A stretch of DNA of 64,000 bases from Variovorax sp. V93 (GTDB taxonomy: Bacteria; Pseudomonadota; Gammaproteobacteria; Burkholderiales; Burkholderiaceae_C). A program made the position numbers and the translations under genes. The stretch is taken from contig NZ_AP028669.1 in the NCBI RefSeq assembly GCF_041154485.1, positions 3,472,001 through 3,536,000 on the forward strand, written 5' to 3'. Positions within the stretch are counted from its first letter, which is position 1. Each line of letters begins with the position of its first letter. Shown here piece after piece: positions 1-8,185 of this stretch. The notes beneath the pieces are model-generated. The model saw only the letters and a list, made by a program, of their open reading frames with translations, was not told where the DNA came from and ran no database searches.

Positions 1-35
1 GCGAGCAGTTCCTTCTTGATGAGCGCGAAGAGCAT
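1..35 (-). CDS. ABC-2 type transporter permease, N-terminal fragment
   Basis: Only the first 11 codons lie in the window. They read MLFALIKKELL, a start typical of ABC-2 permeases, which usually open with a short cytoplasmic stretch holding a KKE or RKE cluster. The gene begins 8 bp after the stop of the ATPase gene at 44-952 on the same strand, so the two very likely form one exporter operon. The assignment rests mainly on this neighbour. The rest of the gene is beyond the left edge. Confidence 0.6.
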   Translation of the reverse strand, partial: MLFALIKKELL

Positions 36-43
36 GGAGTTCT

Positions 44-952
44 TCAATCGCGCAGCGAGCGATGGGTGAGCGCCATGAAGAGCTGCTCGAGATCGTGGCG
101 GCCGAACTCGGCGTGGCGCACCTCGATGCCTTCGGCTTCCAGGGCCGCCAGCACGGGACCGGGTCCGGTGCCTTCGCGCAGGTGGATGCGCCAGTGCACG
201 CCGCCCTGCTCCACCGCACCGAAGCGCGAGAGCCTCTGCGCGTCGAGCCCGTCGGCCGCCAGCGTGAGCAGCATGGCGCTCTTCGACAGCAGCTGTTCGA
301 GCGAGCCTTCGCGCAGCACGCGGCCATGGTCGAGGATGGCCACGCGGTCGGCAATGGCCTCGATCTCCTCCATGTAGTGCGAGGCATAGATCACCGCCGC
401 GCCCTGCTGCGCCAGGCTCTTGATGGCGTCGAGGATGAAGGCGCGCGACTGCGGATCGACGCCCACCGTGGGCTCGTCGAACAGCATCAGCTCGGGCTCG
501 GGCAACAAGGCGATGGCAAGGTTAAGGCGGCGCTTGAGGCCGCCCGAGAGCCGCTCGGCGCGCACGCCGGCAAATTGCTCGAGCTGGGCGAAGTGCGTAC
601 AGGCCTCGATGCGCGCCTTCCTGCGCGCACCGGCCAGGCCGCCCGCCGCGGCGAAGCATGCGAGGTTCTCGGCCACCGTGAGCATCGGATAGAAGGCCTG
701 GTCCTGCGGCGCCACCGCGATGCGCGTGGGGGTCTTGGCGCGCACCTGCTGCAGCAGCTGGCCGTCGATGCGGATCTCGCCCGACTGCACCGCGAGCGCA
801 CCCGACAAGTGCGAGATCAGCGTGGTCTTGCCCGCGCCGTTGGGGCCGAGCAAACCCATCACGCAGCCTCGGGGCACCGCGAGCGAGACGCCGGCCAGCG
901 CGGCGGCGTCGGCGTGCGGATAGCGGTGGCCGAGGTTCTTCAGTTCGAGCAT
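44..952 (-). CDS. ABC-2 type exporter ATP-binding protein
   Basis: A 302-aa cytoplasmic ATPase that powers an ABC exporter of the DrrA/NodI/CcmA type. It has a Walker A GPNGAGKT at residues 36-43, the signature LSGGL at 135-139, Walker B LMLFDE at 155-160 and an H-loop His at 192. After the ATPase core comes a tail of about 80 residues, as in DrrA-like proteins. The permease starts 8 bp downstream. Upstream, beyond a 250-bp repeat, are resorcinol-type biosynthetic genes on the same strand, so the likely substrate is the lipid-like product of that cluster. The substrate is inferred. The family assignment is firm. Confidence 0.9.
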   Translation of the reverse strand: MLELKNLGHRYPHADAAALAGVSLAVPRGCVMGLLGPNGAGKTTLISHLSGALAVQSGEIRIDGQLLQQVRAKTPTRIAVAPQDQAFYPMLTVAENLACFAAAGGLAGARRKARIEACTHFAQLEQFAGVRAERLSGGLKRRLNLAIALLPEPELMLFDEPTVGVDPQSRAFILDAIKSLAQQGAAVIYASHYMEEIEAIADRVAILDHGRVLREGSLEQLLSKSAMLLTLAADGLDAQRLSRFGAVEQGGVHWRIHLREGTGPGPVLAALEAEGIEVRHAEFGRHDLEQLFMALTHRSLRD

Positions 953-1015
953 CGGGCTGTCGCCTGGTCAGGGCGGTGTTGTTCTTGCCGCTCTTGTTCG
1001 GGGCGCTGTTGTTCA

Positions 1016-1265
1016 GGGCGCGTGCACAGGCCACCGGGTACTCCCCTCCGCGAATGTCCCCCGGCTTCGCCTCCTCCTTTATTTCGCTGCGGGGAGCACC
1101 CGATGCCCTGTGCACGAGGGCACGCTGCTGGTGCGCCGCTGATCAACGACCGCTCCGCATAACGCTCTCGTCGATGGGGTGCCTTGCGCAGCGAAATAAA
1201 GGAGGAGGCCGCAGGCCGGGGGACATTCGCGGAGCAAGGTACCCCGTCGGCGGGAGCGCGCCCTG
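1016..1265 (-). repeat. Long palindromic intergenic repeat, copy A
   Basis: This element of about 250 bp fills most of the 353-bp gap between the BtrH-like gene and the ABC ATPase gene. The arms are imperfect inverted repeats. The best part, about 45 bp at 1047-1091 and 1187-1233, contains GCGAATGTCCCCC and its complement. Weaker homology extends the arms to about 80 bp. The ends carry GGGCGCG and its inverse. Homologous copies lie at 14762-15011 (same orientation) and 20815-21067 (inverted). A TTGTTC-rich tract just outside is also shared. No reading frame is conserved among the copies. It resembles a non-autonomous, MITE-like or REP-like element. The rest of the gap shows no gene. Confidence 0.85.
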
Positions 1266-1305
1266 AGTGTCCTTCCACGCGACGAACGGAAAAACAAGCC
1301 TTCAT

Positions 1306-2286
1306 TCAGGCAACAGCGGCCTTGAGGTCGCGAAAGAAGGTTTCTTCCTGCTGCGCCTGCTCGCGCAGCTTGCCGGCCAGCGCCGCGGGATCGACCGGCT
1401 CGCGGCCCTTCACCATGCGCGCCGCCTTGAGCGCGAAGGCGCGCCAGCCATCGCCGATGGCGATCAGCCGCTCGGACATCTGCTGCAGCTGCGGCTTGTC
1501 GAGCAACTGCGCCGCCTCCTGCAGGAAGCCCGCGTAGATGAAGCGGAAGCCCGCCCCGCCCGTGCCGATTTCTTCCTGCATGCGCACCACGTGGCCGATG
1601 AAATCGACGCTGCGCGGATCGGACGGCGACAGCTTCTGCATGCGCCGGGCCAGCGTGCGCATGCCGCGCACGCCGACGATGGGGATCGGCGCGAGCATGG
1701 TGCGCACCGTCTTGCGGATCGCCTTGGTCACCGAGACCGCGTCAACCGTCTTGCGCTCGATGGCCTGCGGGTAGTACATGAGGCCCTTGGGCGCGAGCAC
1801 GCCCTTGGCGAAGCGCGCACGCGAAAGATCGGCGCTGGCGCAGCGCACCGGCTCTTCGAACACCGGATCGCTGATCAGGTAGTCGTCGCCCTCCTTGCCG
1901 TACACCAGCAGGTTGTGCGCGTTGAAGTGGAAGCGCATGTTGGGCGGAAAGTACGGCAGCCAGTAGACCGAGGTCTGCAGCCCCACGATCTGCCCGCCCG
2001 CAAGCAGTGCATCGAGGCGCTGCGCGCCGGCCTCGGGGCTGCGGAAGGTCTCGAAGCGAAAGCGCGCGGCCATCGGCGCCAGGAGGCCCTTGATGATGGC
2101 CTTGGGCGGCATGCGGTACGAGATGAGCGGCAGGCCCGAGAGCTTGATGAAAGGCAGGTAGGCGAAGGACAGCGCCGACGACAGGCCGAGCGCCATGCTC
2201 TCTGTCATGGGCGCGCCGTGGTGGCGCATGAGGCTGGAGATGACGCCGCTTTCGCAATGCGCCGCTTGCTGGTGTTCGAATGTCAC
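1306..2286 (-). CDS. BtrH N-terminal domain / DUF4872 protein, probable acyltransferase
   Basis: A 326-aa protein with a cysteine-peptidase-like BtrH_N region (CESGVISSLMRHHG near the N terminus, later FHFNAHNLLVYGKEGDDYLISDPV), followed by a helical DUF4872-like C-terminal half. BtrH in butirosin synthesis moves an acyl group from a carrier protein to an acceptor, so an acyl-transfer or thioester-release role is plausible. The start is taken as the GTG at 2286, whose GTGA overlaps the stop of the 131-aa upstream gene and implies translational coupling. A longer frame to 2400 exists but its extra residues look like shadow sequence. The acceptor is unknown. Neighbours are a ketosynthase, a DarA-like enzyme and an ABC exporter. 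Confidence 0.8.
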   Translation of the reverse strand: MTFEHQQAAHCESGVISSLMRHHGAPMTESMALGLSSALSFAYLPFIKLSGLPLISYRMPPKAIIKGLLAPMAARFRFETFRSPEAGAQRLDALLAGGQIVGLQTSVYWLPYFPPNMRFHFNAHNLLVYGKEGDDYLISDPVFEEPVRCASADLSRARFAKGVLAPKGLMYYPQAIERKTVDAVSVTKAIRKTVRTMLAPIPIVGVRGMRTLARRMQKLSPSDPRSVDFIGHVVRMQEEIGTGGAGFRFIYAGFLQEAAQLLDKPQLQQMSERLIAIGDGWRAFALKAARMVKGREPVDPAALAGKLREQAQQEETFFRDLKAAVA

Positions 2287-2678
2287 GGCAGGCCCTGCAA
2301 GGTGGAAACGGGAAGTCCCAGCGCCTCCGAATAGCGCGCCAGCTGCTTCGCGGACAGCGCTGCAAAGTGCTTCGGCTTCAGGTGGCGCCGCACGCGCCAT
2401 TGCCAGAAGCCGCTGGTCTGCGAGAGCAGCGCCACGTCCATGCGGCGCTCGTACATCCAGTATTCGAGCGGCGACGCAAGCCCGCGGGCCACGCGCTCCC
2501 TGGCCTCGCGGGCCTGCTCGACGAGCACGTCGACCGCATGGCTGGTGACGATTTCCTCCGCCTCCCAGCCGCGCGAGCGCGTGGTGACCACGCGGCCCTG
2601 CGCGTCGCGCGCGTACATGAGCTTGGCGTGGCCGTCGAGCGTGGCGTTGCCTTCCTGCGGAACGGCATCGAGGTCCAT
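2283..2678 (-). CDS. Conserved hypothetical protein of the resorcinol-type cluster
   Basis: A 131-aa soluble protein without a signal peptide or membrane segment. I do not recognise a family. It is rich in Arg and Glu, with an amphipathic helical middle (VDVLVEQAREARERVARGL) and a WMYERRMDVALLSQTSGFWQWRVRRH stretch rich in aromatic and basic residues. It starts 35 bp after the ketosynthase stop, and its own stop overlaps the GTG of the BtrH-like gene. This tight coupling on both sides suggests a partner or accessory protein for one of those enzymes. That role is inferred from context only. Confidence 0.75.
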   Translation of the reverse strand: MDLDAVPQEGNATLDGHAKLMYARDAQGRVVTTRSRGWEAEEIVTSHAVDVLVEQAREARERVARGLASPLEYWMYERRMDVALLSQTSGFWQWRVRRHLKPKHFAALSAKQLARYSEALGLPVSTLQGLP

Positions 2679-2713
2679 GTCAGGCCTTCCGGCGAGTTGT
2701 GGCGTGGTTCATG

Positions 2714-3847
2714 TCACACGGCTTCCATGTAGATGAAGCCGCTCGAGAAGCGGCCGCTTTCGGGCACGAACATCAGCAGCTTGTGGCCGGGCTTGATGCG
2801 GCCCGAGCGGAACAGCTCGTCGAGCATGATGTAGGGCGATGCCGACCCGGTGTTGCCCTTGGTCGCAAGATTGCTGAACCAGCGCTCGCGCAGAATGCCA
2901 AAGCCCATCGACTCGAGGCAGCGGCTCACGGGCTCGACGAAATAGCCGGACGACAGGTGCGGCAGGAACCAGTCGACGTCGGCCGCCTTCAGGCCGCGCT
3001 TCTCGACGATGGCCGCCAGCGGCTCGCCCAGCGTGGCGCGCACGATGTTCTCGTTGAGCAGCCGCACGTCCTGCTTGACGGCGAAGGTCGACTCGCGCCG
3101 CCAGTCTTCGGGGTCGGTGCGCGCCCAGCCGTCGAGCCCGCCCTCGGCATTCTTGTCGGCGCCCGCGTACATGCACACCGGCAGTTCGTGCGCGGCGGAA
3201 GACAGGTCGATCCATTCCACGCGCAGCGACAGCGGGCCGCGCGGCTCGCGCTCGAGCAGCACCGCGCCGGCGCCGTCGGAAAGCATCCAGCGCAGGAAAT
3301 CTTTCTCGAAGGCGAGTTCCGGCCGCTCCTCGAGCGCCTGGAGCTTGTGCTCGAGCTCGGCTTCGAAGCGGGAGCCGCGCATCACGGCCGAGGCCAGTTC
3401 CGAGCCGGTGGCCACCGCGCGCCGCGCGTCGCCCGAGCGCACCGAGAGCCAGGCATGCTTGAGCGCCGTGGTGCCCGCCAGGCAGATGCCCGCGCAAGCC
3501 ACCACCTCCAGGCGCGGCCAACCGAGCTCGCCATGCACCATCACCGCGTGGTTGGGCATGAGCTGGTCGGGCAGCGAGGTGCCGGTGACGAGGCAATCCA
3601 CCGGGCCGGTGTCGCCGAGCGCCCGGATGGCCTCGGCGGTGAGCTGCGCATTGCTCATGGCGAGCCGGCCGGTGGCCCGGTCGATTGCGTAGTGGCGCGA
3701 CTGGATGCCGTTGCTGCGGAGAATCAGCCGCCGCGCGCGCGACGCCTTGCCGCCGATGCGGCCGAGGACGTCTTCGATGTCTTCATTGCTGACCGGGGAA
3801 AAGGGCAGGAAGGCGGCAGTGCGGGTCAGGAAGACTTCAGTCGTCAT
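2714..3847 (-). CDS. FabH-type 3-oxoacyl-ACP synthase III, DarB-like
   Basis: A 377-aa thiolase-fold condensing enzyme. The catalytic triad of the KAS III family is intact: Cys118 in VVACAG, His297 in LPHLSSG and Asn332 in TKGNTGS. DarB/StlD-type members join two beta-oxoacyl units to a cyclohexanedione ring, which DarA then aromatises to a dialkylresorcinol. The gene overlaps the DarA-like gene by 11 bp, which favours that role over fatty acid priming. No acyl carrier protein gene is visible nearby, so the carrier must come from elsewhere or from beyond the left edge. The KAS III call is firm. The DarB-like specificity is inferred from context. Confidence 0.85.
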   Translation of the reverse strand: MTTEVFLTRTAAFLPFSPVSNEDIEDVLGRIGGKASRARRLILRSNGIQSRHYAIDRATGRLAMSNAQLTAEAIRALGDTGPVDCLVTGTSLPDQLMPNHAVMVHGELGWPRLEVVACAGICLAGTTALKHAWLSVRSGDARRAVATGSELASAVMRGSRFEAELEHKLQALEERPELAFEKDFLRWMLSDGAGAVLLEREPRGPLSLRVEWIDLSSAAHELPVCMYAGADKNAEGGLDGWARTDPEDWRRESTFAVKQDVRLLNENIVRATLGEPLAAIVEKRGLKAADVDWFLPHLSSGYFVEPVSRCLESMGFGILRERWFSNLATKGNTGSASPYIMLDELFRSGRIKPGHKLLMFVPESGRFSSGFIYMEAV

Positions 3848-4817
3848 AGAGGGGGAAGCGGTCCGTGGCCGAGCCCGAAGGGCGTTCGAAGCTGGCTGTC
3901 ATTTTAGTCAGCCACCCCTTGAACAGCGGCCGCAGCAGCGCCTGGAAGCTCAGGCTCACCGGCACGACCGTGACAATCAGCACGAGCAGGAACACCACGT
4001 AGAGCAGCAGCAGCGGCTTGCGCTGCCAGGCGCCGGGCCGGCCCGCCGCCATGATCAGCTTGCCCCAGAGGAAAAAGCTGCGCGTGCCGGCCTTTTCGCT
4101 GATGAGAAGCCGCGCATCGGCCCGCACCGCGCCCAGGCCCGCGAGCAGCGGCTGCGATCCGCGCTCCCGGTCGCCATGCAGCGCCTCGCGCAGCGCCCGG
4201 CCGAAACGGCCCGCGCCCCGGATCTGTGCGTCGCTCAGGCCGGCATCGGGCATGCCCCAGAAACCACGCTTGCGGCCCCAGATCAGCCAGGCCGGCGTGG
4301 TGAAGAAGGTGGCCAGCGTCGGGCCAGGATCGGTGAACACCACGTTGTCGATCAGGCGCGCGCCCGCCGCATCGAGCAGGCCCTTGAGCTTCTCGTGGGC
4401 CAGCAGCCACATGTTGCGGCAGGCAATGACCGTGACCACCGGCTTGCCCTCGAGCAGGCGCCGCGCCAGCGGATGCTTGAGAAAGGCGACGACCGGCTGC
4501 GACGGCGCCAGGAACCACACCTGGTACGGCAGGATGACGAGGTCGAAATCCTCGTCGCCAGCGAGCGAGAGCGGTGCCAGCGGCGGCGGCTTCATGTGAG
4601 CCGACTCCGGGAACGCGTCGAAGAAGGTCAGGAACGGCCACGGGAACGGAAAATCCGCCTCGGGGCGCAGGGTTTCGACGTGCACGGAGATCCCCGGGTC
4701 GGCCCTGAGCGGCGCGACGATCTGCTCGGCGACGCTGCCGAGCTGGCCGGTCTGCGAATAGTGGATCACCAGGACACGCTTGACGCGCGCGGCGGGGCTG
4801 GAAATGCTTGAGTTCAC
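3837..4817 (-). CDS. Dialkylresorcinol-condensing enzyme, DarA-like flavodoxin-fold protein
   Basis: About 326 aa. The N terminus reads VLVIHYSQTGQLGS, the phosphate-binding loop of a flavodoxin-like fold, as in DarA-type aromatases that oxidise the cyclohexanedione made by DarB. The C terminus carries a strongly hydrophobic segment (LLLLYVVFLLVLIVTVVPVSL), so the enzyme is probably membrane-anchored. The frame is open to an ATG at 4886. I chose the GTG at 4817 because it begins closer to the conserved fold, but neither start has a clear Shine-Dalgarno site. It overlaps the ketosynthase gene and is the first gene of the cluster. The 150 bp before it hold no other gene. Confidence 0.75.
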   Translation of the reverse strand: MNSSISSPAARVKRVLVIHYSQTGQLGSVAEQIVAPLRADPGISVHVETLRPEADFPFPWPFLTFFDAFPESAHMKPPPLAPLSLAGDEDFDLVILPYQVWFLAPSQPVVAFLKHPLARRLLEGKPVVTVIACRNMWLLAHEKLKGLLDAAGARLIDNVVFTDPGPTLATFFTTPAWLIWGRKRGFWGMPDAGLSDAQIRGAGRFGRALREALHGDRERGSQPLLAGLGAVRADARLLISEKAGTRSFFLWGKLIMAAGRPGAWQRKPLLLLYVVFLLVLIVTVVPVSLSFQALLRPLFKGWLTKMTASFERPSGSATDRFPLYDD

Positions 4818-4969
4818 TTGCTGGGGCGAGGCGGGGGCCGTCGAATGTAAGCCAACCGTCGCACTGGCGCATCTGCCATTGGTCATGCCGTCGCGTCGAT
4901 CCCACGGATGGACGAAAAAAACCGCCGGACATGGAGGCGGACGTTACCGCCGCACTCCCCTCCCCCGGG

Positions 4970-7027
4970 CTACCAAGGATTCGGATTGGCCCGCCTGTAG
5001 TTCTCCGATTCCATCCGCCACTGGGCCGTCTGCGTACGCAGTGCCTGGGCCTCGGCGATCTTCTTTTCGTTCGCCCTGACGACCATCCCGCGCAGGAAAT
5101 CGTCGCCCCTGTTCCCCGCGTAGATGCGCCGGAACTTCGCCAGCCCAAAGCCGTTGGCCTCGAACTCGGGCATGCCGAAGCCGATGAAGCCCGCCATCGA
5201 GTCGTGCACAAAACTCGAGAAGAAGGCCGACACGTCCGCGGGCAGCGGCGTCGACCTCAGGCTTTCGAGCAGCAGCACCGGCTCGCGCTCGATGTCGGTG
5301 TCGTGCACCTCGGCCTGCTGGTTGTCGGCCAGCCATTTGCGCCACCTGGCCAGGTACGCCGGCGCCTGGCGGGCCAGCGCGGCGGCCCTGGCGTGCAGCT
5401 CGCCTTCCTTGAGCCGATCCATGCGCGCATCGGCCTTGCCGCCCAGTTCAGCGAGGGTCGCCACCGGGCTCAGCAACTGAACGCCCAGATCGAAGGCCAG
5501 CGGCTGCTTCAGGCGCTCGTCCTTGCTCCAGCTCCAGCGGCTGTCGCCGCTTTCGATGCGACGGTCGATTTCGGCCAGCACCGCCGCAATCACATGGATC
5601 AGCGCGCGCTGCGTGGCCTGCAGCCACTGCAGCTCGCCGTCGTAGTTCCTGCCCTTGTTGGGATGCCGGCTCGCGCGCGCCCACTCCGGCGAGGCCTGCA
5701 GCCCACGGTCCAGCAACTGCCAGCGGCAGGTGAAATAGTGGCCCATGTGCTGGCGGTGCATCTCCTCCACGGGGCCGGGCGTGATGGCCGCGGCCTTGTA
5801 GTAGGCGTGGAAGGCTTCGAGGGTGTCGGGGTGGGGAGCCAGTGCCTTGGCAACTTCAGCCTGCCCCATGTCGACCAGGCGGGCCGGCGTTTCAAACGGC
5901 ACCCCCGCGATCATCGCCGCGCAATACATCTCGTAGCCCGGAATGCGCGCCAGCTGCCGGTCGTCCTCGGCCCAGTCGTTCTTGCCCAGGCACATCGGCA
6001 TGTAGCCGCCGCCCACGTCGGAGTGCGAGCCGGGATACACGTACTCCCGCACGTTGGGCGGGTACCTGCCGTCGATGCGCACCGAGTCGAGCGGAAAACA
6101 CGCGCGCACCTCGTGGCCCGCCACCAGGTGCAGGCACTGCTCCACGGCCGGGTGCACCTGCATGTTGTTCCAGGCCCAGCTCTGGCGGCCTTCGAACACG
6201 CTGTACAGGCCGGCCGCGCCGACCGAGGCCACGGTGTCGAAGATGCCGAGGAACTGCACGCGCAGCGGGATGCCGGCAAAGAGATAGCCGCCATCCTTGT
6301 GTTCGCAGATTTCGCAGAGCCAGTTGACGAAAGCCCGCGCCTCGGCCGCGCCACGCGAGAACCCGAAGACGCTGAGGTTGATCTGGGTGATCTCGGGCTT
6401 GCGGTTGACCAGTTGGGCCTTGAGCTTGGTCTGCCAGGTGTCCTTGAGCACCTTGCGTCGTTCCGAGCCGAAGGACGTCACGCCGCTGAGGTTGTTGGCC
6501 AGCGAGGAGGCCGTCTTGTTGTCGATGATGTTGGACTTGTAGGCATACCGACTGACGGCATTGAACACCCGCGTCAGCCCCCAGATGATCCGTGGCTCGC
6601 CATACCACGCACTGGTGGAGCCCAGCGTTTGCGAGATCTGGCCGCCGATGCCCTTGCCGTCGTCGCCGATTTCCTCGAAGGGCGTGCCCACGCCGGGAAT
6701 GTAGTAGCGGTAGTAGCCAGTAGTGCCGGACGTGTATTCGCCCTCATTTTGGCCGGGGAACGCGTGATACAGCCGCACCACGTTGCTGTGCTTTTGCTGG
6801 CGCGGAGGACGTGGAGGCTTTTTATAGTCCGCATCTTCGTTGTTACCTGTCCCATCGAAGAACATGCCCACGAAGATGACGCCGGTGCAGCTTGGCCTCG
6901 AACTCACGGGGTTGGCAGCACACACCGCCTTGTCGCGCTGCAATATCTCGCGAGGTGTCAACGGACGCTCGCGGCTCCGGGTCAGCCCGAGTGCGGGGTT
7001 CAAAGCCGCATCGATGCTGTCGGTCAT
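4970..7027 (-). CDS. Type VI secretion phospholipase effector, Tle1 family (DUF2235)
   Basis: A 685-aa alpha/beta-hydrolase with no signal peptide. It carries the DUF2235 hallmarks: GMFFDGTGNN at 54-63, the nucleophile elbow GFSRG at 222-226 (Ser224), FDTVAS (Asp264) and GSHSDVGGGY (His335), so the catalytic triad looks complete. Tle1 enzymes hydrolyse membrane phospholipids in rival cells after delivery on VgrG. The start ATG overlaps the stop of the upstream DUF3304 gene (ATGA), which couples effector to immunity translation. The set of vgrG, DUF4123 adaptor, immunity lipoproteins and this gene is a standard cargo module. Structural T6SS genes are not in the window. Confidence 0.92.
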   Translation of the reverse strand: MTDSIDAALNPALGLTRSRERPLTPREILQRDKAVCAANPVSSRPSCTGVIFVGMFFDGTGNNEDADYKKPPRPPRQQKHSNVVRLYHAFPGQNEGEYTSGTTGYYRYYIPGVGTPFEEIGDDGKGIGGQISQTLGSTSAWYGEPRIIWGLTRVFNAVSRYAYKSNIIDNKTASSLANNLSGVTSFGSERRKVLKDTWQTKLKAQLVNRKPEITQINLSVFGFSRGAAEARAFVNWLCEICEHKDGGYLFAGIPLRVQFLGIFDTVASVGAAGLYSVFEGRQSWAWNNMQVHPAVEQCLHLVAGHEVRACFPLDSVRIDGRYPPNVREYVYPGSHSDVGGGYMPMCLGKNDWAEDDRQLARIPGYEMYCAAMIAGVPFETPARLVDMGQAEVAKALAPHPDTLEAFHAYYKAAAITPGPVEEMHRQHMGHYFTCRWQLLDRGLQASPEWARASRHPNKGRNYDGELQWLQATQRALIHVIAAVLAEIDRRIESGDSRWSWSKDERLKQPLAFDLGVQLLSPVATLAELGGKADARMDRLKEGELHARAAALARQAPAYLARWRKWLADNQQAEVHDTDIEREPVLLLESLRSTPLPADVSAFFSSFVHDSMAGFIGFGMPEFEANGFGLAKFRRIYAGNRGDDFLRGMVVRANEKKIAEAQALRTQTAQWRMESENYRRANPNPW

Positions 7028-7566
7028 TCAGGCAGCCTCCCTTCCTTTTCGTATTCCAGCAGCTGTTTGCTGGTTTTCCAGGGGAGCTTGTCTTCCTCGC
7101 TCATGGGATAGCGGGGATGCTCAATCCCATAGTTGGAGACCACGACCTTCACCTTGTGATCTGGATAGAAATGCGCTTGAATATCTCCGGTACGCTTGGA
7201 GTACTCGGGGATTTCAACGATGGCTTCCTGAGGGGGTGGCGGTGATGGTGTTCCTGGGGCGCCAGACCCGTAGCTCCACTCGACTTTCACTTTCATACCC
7301 GGGCGCCAATGCACAAGTATGCTGGCGCAGCACGAAGATCCACCTCCCCCTGACCTCGGCGCTAAGTTAGGCCCCCCCGCACCATCGACTGTGAAGCTGA
7401 GGATGCTCCGATCGCTCATATGGTTGTATCCCTCCACCGACGCAGGGACCCTCTCATCGCCACAGCCGGCAAGCAGCGCGCATGCGCCTGCGACCAGCAA
7501 ACCTAGCTTCTGCCTACGGGCAAGGCGGAAGTTCGATTTACCGATCTCTATAAATTCTCTGAGCAA
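7024..7566 (-). CDS. DUF3304 lipoprotein, probable Tle1 immunity protein (copy 2)
   Basis: A 180-aa predicted lipoprotein. A basic start is followed by a hydrophobic segment and the lipobox LLAGC, which places the mature protein in the periplasm on a membrane. That is where Tle1-type lipases act, so neutralising the adjacent effector is the likely role. It has a conserved Cys pair (SSCCAS) and a Pro-rich loop (SPPPPQEA). It is a close paralogue of the gene at 7628-8155: the C-terminal halves differ at only a few positions. It overlaps the effector start by 4 bp. The DUF3304 family is recognised. The immunity role follows from context. Confidence 0.82.
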   Translation of the reverse strand: MLREFIEIGKSNFRLARRQKLGLLVAGACALLAGCGDERVPASVEGYNHMSDRSILSFTVDGAGGPNLAPRSGGGGSSCCASILVHWRPGMKVKVEWSYGSGAPGTPSPPPPQEAIVEIPEYSKRTGDIQAHFYPDHKVKVVVSNYGIEHPRYPMSEEDKLPWKTSKQLLEYEKEGRLPE

Positions 7567-7592
7567 GGTGTTCTCCGGGAGATGATTGGATT

Positions 7593-7631
7593 AAGTGCAG
7601 GGTTCATAGCTGCGTCGATGCTGTCGCTTAT
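7593..7631 (-). pseudogene. Decayed 5' remnant of a second Tle1 effector gene
   Basis: Directly after the first immunity gene, the minus strand reads about 13 codons (ISDSIDAAMNPAL) that match the first codons of the intact effector (MTDSIDAALNPAL). Its start codon has become ATA, and the matching stop of the upstream immunity gene is TAA instead of TGA. The similarity ends abruptly, and the next immunity gene follows at once. This indicates that an immunity-effector unit was duplicated and that almost all of one effector copy was then deleted. Confidence 0.75.
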
Positions 7632-8155
7632 TCAGGAAGTCTCCCTTGTTTTTCGTATTCCAGCAGCTGTTTGCTGGTTTCCCAGGGAAGCTTGTCTTCG
7701 TCGCTCATGGGATAGCGGGGATGCTCGATCCCATAGGTCGCAACCACCACCTTCACCTTATGGTTGAGATAGAAGTGCGCCTGGATGCTGCCGGCTCTGG
7801 ATGAGTACTCCGGAATTTCAATCTCCGCTTCCTGAGGAGGCGGAGGTGGAGGTGTTCCCTCGGCACCCGATCCGTAGCTCCACTCGACCTTTACCTTCAT
7901 ACCGGGTCGCCATCGCGCAGGGATGCTTGCGCAGCATGAGGACTTGCCACCGCCAGATTCGGGACCTATGTTCGGCCCTCCAGCACCATCGACTGTGAAG
8001 CTAAGGATGCTCCGATCGGTCATGTGGTTGTACCCCTCCACCGACGCCGGAACCCTCTCATCGCCACATCCGATCAGCAGCGCGCATGCGCCCAGGGCCA
8101 GCCCGCGCAACACTGCCCAGCTACAAAATCCGGTCCCCGCGTTGCTTCGCTTCAT
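7628..8155 (-). CDS. DUF3304 lipoprotein, probable Tle1 immunity protein (copy 1)
   Basis: A 175-aa lipoprotein, the tandem paralogue of the gene at 7024-7566. Signal peptide MKRSNAGTGF..., lipobox LLIGC, then the same DERVPASVEGYNHM block, SSCCAS pair and PPPPPPQEA loop. The ATG at 8155 gives a normal signal peptide, but a GTG at 8182, 3 bp after the adaptor stop, is possible and would add nine residues. The linked effector copy is only a remnant (7593-7631), so this protein either guards against a related toxin from other strains or adds dose. The two copies differ mainly in the signal peptide and the loop before SSCC. Confidence 0.8.
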   Translation of the reverse strand: MKRSNAGTGFCSWAVLRGLALGACALLIGCGDERVPASVEGYNHMTDRSILSFTVDGAGGPNIGPESGGGKSSCCASIPARWRPGMKVKVEWSYGSGAEGTPPPPPPQEAEIEIPEYSSRAGSIQAHFYLNHKVKVVVATYGIEHPRYPMSDEDKLPWETSKQLLEYEKQGRLPE

Positions 8156-8185
8156 GGATTCGCCAGCCAGCGTTTCACCCACCGC

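Noticed and set aside
1016..1265. Possible small genes in repeat copy A, since open frames of 60-120 codons cross it on both strands.
   Set aside because: None of these frames is kept in copies B and C. The conserved feature is the inverted-repeat structure, not a protein.
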